Position numbers and translations under genes: made by a program. A model generated the notes under the pieces. That model saw only the letters and a program-made list of their open reading frames with translations. It searched no databases and was not told the origin of the DNA. DNA of 64,000 nucleotides, from assembly GCF_020400585.1 (NCBI RefSeq), contig NZ_JAINVF010000007.1, positions 239,002 to 303,001 on the forward strand, written 5' to 3'. This DNA comes from Streptomyces sp. NK08204. Its GTDB lineage: Bacteria; Actinomycetota; Actinomycetes; Streptomycetales; Streptomycetaceae. This document shows positions 61,619 through 64,000 of the stretch, piece after piece. Each line of letters opens with the position of its first letter. Positions within the stretch are counted from its first letter, which is position 1.

Positions 61619-62617
61619 ATGGCAACCCGTGCCGTCGCCCGTCGTCAGTCCGCCTCCGGCGAGACGGCCGACTCGGCAAGCAGTGTTCGCGCCCACGGCG
61701 GCCAGATCGCCGACCGGGACCTGGTCGGTATGTACCTCGACGAGATCGCGCGTACGCCGCTGCTCGACGCCGCCAAGGAAGTCGAGCTGTCCCAGACCAT
61801 AGAAGCGGGTGTGTTCGCGAGGCAGGTCCTCGACGGCTACGAGGAGAGCGCGACGGACGCCACCCGTGAGGAACTCGAGGCGCTGGTCGCCGCGGGGGAG
61901 CGGGCCAAGGAAGTCTTCATCCGCTCCAACCTCCGCCTGGTCGTCGCCGTGGCCCGGCGCTACCCGCGCAGCGGCCTGCCCCTGCTGGACCTGATCCAGG
62001 AGGGCAACGCCGGCCTGGTGCGCGCGGTCGAGAAGTTCGACTACCGCAAGGGCTTCAAGTTCTCGACGTACGCCACCTGGTGGATCCGTCAGGCCATCAC
62101 CCGCTCCATCGCCGACCAGTCCCGCACGATCCGGCTCCCCGTCCACCTGGTGGAGGAACTGGGCCGCATCCGGCGCGTGCAGCGCGAGTTCAACCGTGAG
62201 AACGGCCGCGACCCGGAGCCCGCCGAGATCGCCGCCGAGCTGGGCTCGACGCCCGAGCGCGTCATCGATGTGCTCGACTGGGCCCGCGACCCGGTCTCGC
62301 TGAACATGTCGGTGGACGACGAGGGCGAGACCCAGTTCGGTGACCTGCTGGAGGACACCTCGGCGGTGTCGCCGGAGCAGTCGGTGATGACGCTGCTGCG
62401 CAGCGAGGAGCTGGACGACCTGATCGGCCGCCTGGACCAGCGCACGGCCTCCATCATCAAGATGCGGTACGGCATCGAGGACGGCCGCGAACGCACCCTG
62501 ACCGAGGTCGGGAAGGAGCACGGCCTGACCCGTGAGCGCATCCGCCAGATCGAGAAGCACGCGCTGCTCGAGCTGAAGAAGCTGGCCCGCGACACCGGCT
62601 TCGACGCGGCGGCGTGA
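61619..62617 (+). CDS. hrdD: Group 2 RNA polymerase sigma factor HrdD
   Basis: 332 aa; AAGGGAG upstream of ATG 61619. It begins MATRAVARRQSASGETADSA, as I recall for HrdD of S. coelicolor. Region 1.2 is at about 35-68 (DLVGMYLDEIARTPLLDAAK), region 2 at about 100-170 (FIRSNLRLVVAVARRYPRSG, FDYRKGFKFSTYATWWIRQA), region 3 at 180-250, and region 4 at about 275-325 (TLTEVGKEHGLTRERIRQIE). It lacks the long region 1.1 extension of HrdB. It is a non-essential relative of the principal sigma factor. Confidence 0.88.
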   Translation: MATRAVARRQSASGETADSASSVRAHGGQIADRDLVGMYLDEIARTPLLDAAKEVELSQTIEAGVFARQVLDGYEESATDATREELEALVAAGERAKEVFIRSNLRLVVAVARRYPRSGLPLLDLIQEGNAGLVRAVEKFDYRKGFKFSTYATWWIRQAITRSIADQSRTIRLPVHLVEELGRIRRVQREFNRENGRDPEPAEIAAELGSTPERVIDVLDWARDPVSLNMSVDDEGETQFGDLLEDTSAVSPEQSVMTLLRSEELDDLIGRLDQRTASIIKMRYGIEDGRERTLTEVGKEHGLTRERIRQIEKHALLELKKLARDTGFDAAA

Positions 62618-63000
62618 GTCGCGCCGCGCTGTAGGTCACGCGCGCCGTGAGCGGCGTACGCCGTGGCGAAAGACGGCGCAAACATGGCGTTGTACCGCCG
62701 CTTCAACTCCGGGGCCCGAGGGAACAACCTTTCAGGGCCCAGGAGTTGGGCCCACGGACCGCACTCCCCAGGCTCGCACGCCCCCCACATCGGCTATGCC
62801 GTGTGAGCCATGCGTCCCGACGCGATCCCCCCCGGCGCCGGGACCTCCCAAGGCCGGGCTTCGGCGCTCTCCCCCCCAGGCGCCGGAGCCCGGTCTCTCT
62901 TCTGCCGGCCGAACACGCTGGAGGGCGGCCCACCCCGTACCTGAACCCCGGGGTGAACCGCTGGATGGCAGATTCTGCCACATGGGCATAGCCTGCCGGG
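62618..63000. other. Intergenic region hrdD to TetR
   Basis: About 380 bases with no gene supported. A GC-rich palindromic stretch follows hrdD (62640-62660), possibly its terminator. The TetR operator dyad lies at the right end. Confidence 0.35.
62966..62980. promoter_or_regulatory. Candidate autoregulatory operator of TetR gene
   Basis: TGGCAGATTCTGCCA is a perfect 15-bp palindrome (7-bp arms around one central base) ending 20 bases before the TetR start codon. Confidence 0.6.
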
Positions 63001-63783
63001 GTGAGCACCCCCCATACCACCGGCAACTCCTCTCACCAGCTGTTTTCCGCCTCCGCCGGGGGCTCCCTGACAGAGCGGCGCAAGGCCGAGACCCGTATGG
63101 AGATCGCCCGCGCGGCGGCGGCCCTCTTCGTCCGCCAGGGCCTGCGGGCCACCCGTGCCGAGGACATCGCCCAGGCGGCGGGTATCGCCCCGCGCACCTT
63201 TTACCGCTACTTCGCCACCAAGGAGGAGGCGGTGGCCCCGCTCTACGCGGCGGGCGCCCAGCGCTGGACGGAAGCGGTCCGCGAGGCCCCGCCCGGCCTC
63301 ACCGTTCCCGAAGCCCTGGAGCATGCCGTCCGCCACATCCTCGCCCCCGGCGCCGGAGTGTCCGCGGCGTCCTGGGAGTGGGTCAGGACCCTGATCCACC
63401 TGGCCGTGACGAGCCCCGCCCTGCGCAAGGTGTGGGCCGAGGTGTGCCAGGCGTCGGAAGCCGCACTGGCGGAGATCCTCGCGGCACGCACGGCAGCGAC
63501 TGCCATGGGCGCCCCGGACGCCGTGAGCGTCGAGAACGACACGGTCGACACGAACGACACGAGTGCCCGGGACGTCGACGACGCCGAGGAAGGCGTCGCC
63601 CGACCGGTGACGGTCACCCCGAGGCACCGCTTCGCCGCCGCCGTGGCCGGAGCCGCGGTCCGGGTCGCCATGGAGTCCTGGGCGACCACGACCTCCCCGG
63701 CGGCGGGCCCGGACGGCCCGGGACCCCTGGCGCTGCGCAACCTGGAGGCGCTGCGGGGCTTCGACTGGGGCGGGGAGAACTGA
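63001..63783 (+). CDS. TetR-family regulator, SCO3201-like
   Basis: 260 aa from GTG 63001. The helix-turn-helix lies at about 26-72: RRKAETRMEIARAAAALFVR, then AEDIAQAAGIAPRTFYRYFA. An acidic low-complexity insert (about 176-200; VENDTVDTNDTSARDVDDAE) interrupts the C-terminal domain. Its position next to hrdD matches SCO3201 of S. coelicolor, a TetR repressor reported to affect development and antibiotic production when overexpressed. That identity is from memory of gene order. Confidence 0.82.
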   Translation: MSTPHTTGNSSHQLFSASAGGSLTERRKAETRMEIARAAAALFVRQGLRATRAEDIAQAAGIAPRTFYRYFATKEEAVAPLYAAGAQRWTEAVREAPPGLTVPEALEHAVRHILAPGAGVSAASWEWVRTLIHLAVTSPALRKVWAEVCQASEAALAEILAARTAATAMGAPDAVSVENDTVDTNDTSARDVDDAEEGVARPVTVTPRHRFAAAVAGAAVRVAMESWATTTSPAAGPDGPGPLALRNLEALRGFDWGGEN

Positions 63784-63897
63784 TCGCGGGGCGGGAGGCC
63801 GACGGCATCCCTAGCGCCCGGCCCGACCCCCCCGCCCCGCTTGCCCCCCCGACCCCGCCTGGCCCCCCCGCCCCCCCTGCCCCGCCCCCCCCGCTTT

Positions 63898-63915
63898 CCC
63901 CCCCCCCCCCCCCCC
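63898..63915. repeat. Homopolymer run of 18 C
   Basis: An uninterrupted run of 18 C lies within a region (63820-63915) that is almost pure C on this strand with several shorter C runs. No gene is supported across it; the opposite strand would encode poly-glycine. Confidence 0.8.
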
Positions 63916-64000
63916 GCTGCGCGGTTTCCGGGCCCGGCGCCCGTCCTGCGGTCGTCTCCGTCGGCGTTCCAACCGCCGGTGCCCCCACCGCCGGGGTGTC

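Overview
The window is high-GC DNA of a Streptomyces. Supporting signs are GTG and TTG starts behind strong GGAGG sites, an FO synthase (F420) gene, a HrdD-type sigma factor, a DUF5753 regulator paired with a DUF397 protein, a PIG-L (mycothiol-type) deacetylase, and many MFS, TetR, MarR and ECF genes. No rRNA, CRISPR array or intact IS element is visible. The frame is chromosomal, with an accessory stretch in the middle.

Left core (1 to about 27 kb): the 3' part of fbiC, a membrane-anchored protein, DUF2165, a P-loop/TPR ATPase, an ADP-ribosylglycohydrolase homologue that has lost both acidic metal motifs, a polytopic membrane protein, a D,D-carboxypeptidase with a very long acidic repetitive N-terminus, GPP34, the DUF5753/DUF397 pair, MerR, glutathione peroxidase, a divergent DUF5937-ArsR/MFS pair, SPFH, a large secreted BNR-repeat protein, an ECF sigma factor with a putative anti-sigma partner, a DUF2231-like protein, a secreted double ferritin-like protein, and a SELENBP-type protein.

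Variable region (27 to 44.6 kb): a SAM methyltransferase; an operon of an amino-acid dehydrogenase fused to a GNAT domain plus a second methyltransferase, divergent from an Lrp/AsnC regulator; a TetR/methyltransferase pair with two perfect dyads between them; a creatininase; a small P-loop kinase; and a secreted beta-helix protein with a His-Pro-Lys tail. From 38.3 kb there is clear decay: an integrase scrap, two universal stress proteins flanking a broken P-type ATPase, a methyltransferase scrap, a nonsense-interrupted gene, a PIG-L deacetylase and a relaxase-like fragment.

Integrated island (44,651 to 54,183): a 46-bp direct repeat of the 3' half of tRNA-Arg(CCU) bounds about 9.5 kb. The tyrosine integrase lies at the tRNA end. 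Cargo includes a ParB/DUF6551 protein, a NrdR-like zinc ribbon, a 2TM-channel-like membrane protein, several small membrane proteins, and three proteins with one N-terminal membrane helix followed by a helical domain, two of them frameshifted. No replication initiator, TraB translocase or excisionase was recognised, so it looks like a minimal or defective element.

Right core (54.2 to 64 kb): a type II thioesterase, a secreted M6-like protease, TetR and a DHA2 MFS pump, MarR divergent from an extradiol dioxygenase, a decayed GNAT with short tandem repeats, hrdD with an exact sigma-R promoter, and a TetR regulator resembling SCO3201. Functional assignments rest on reading motifs by eye; no database search was run.
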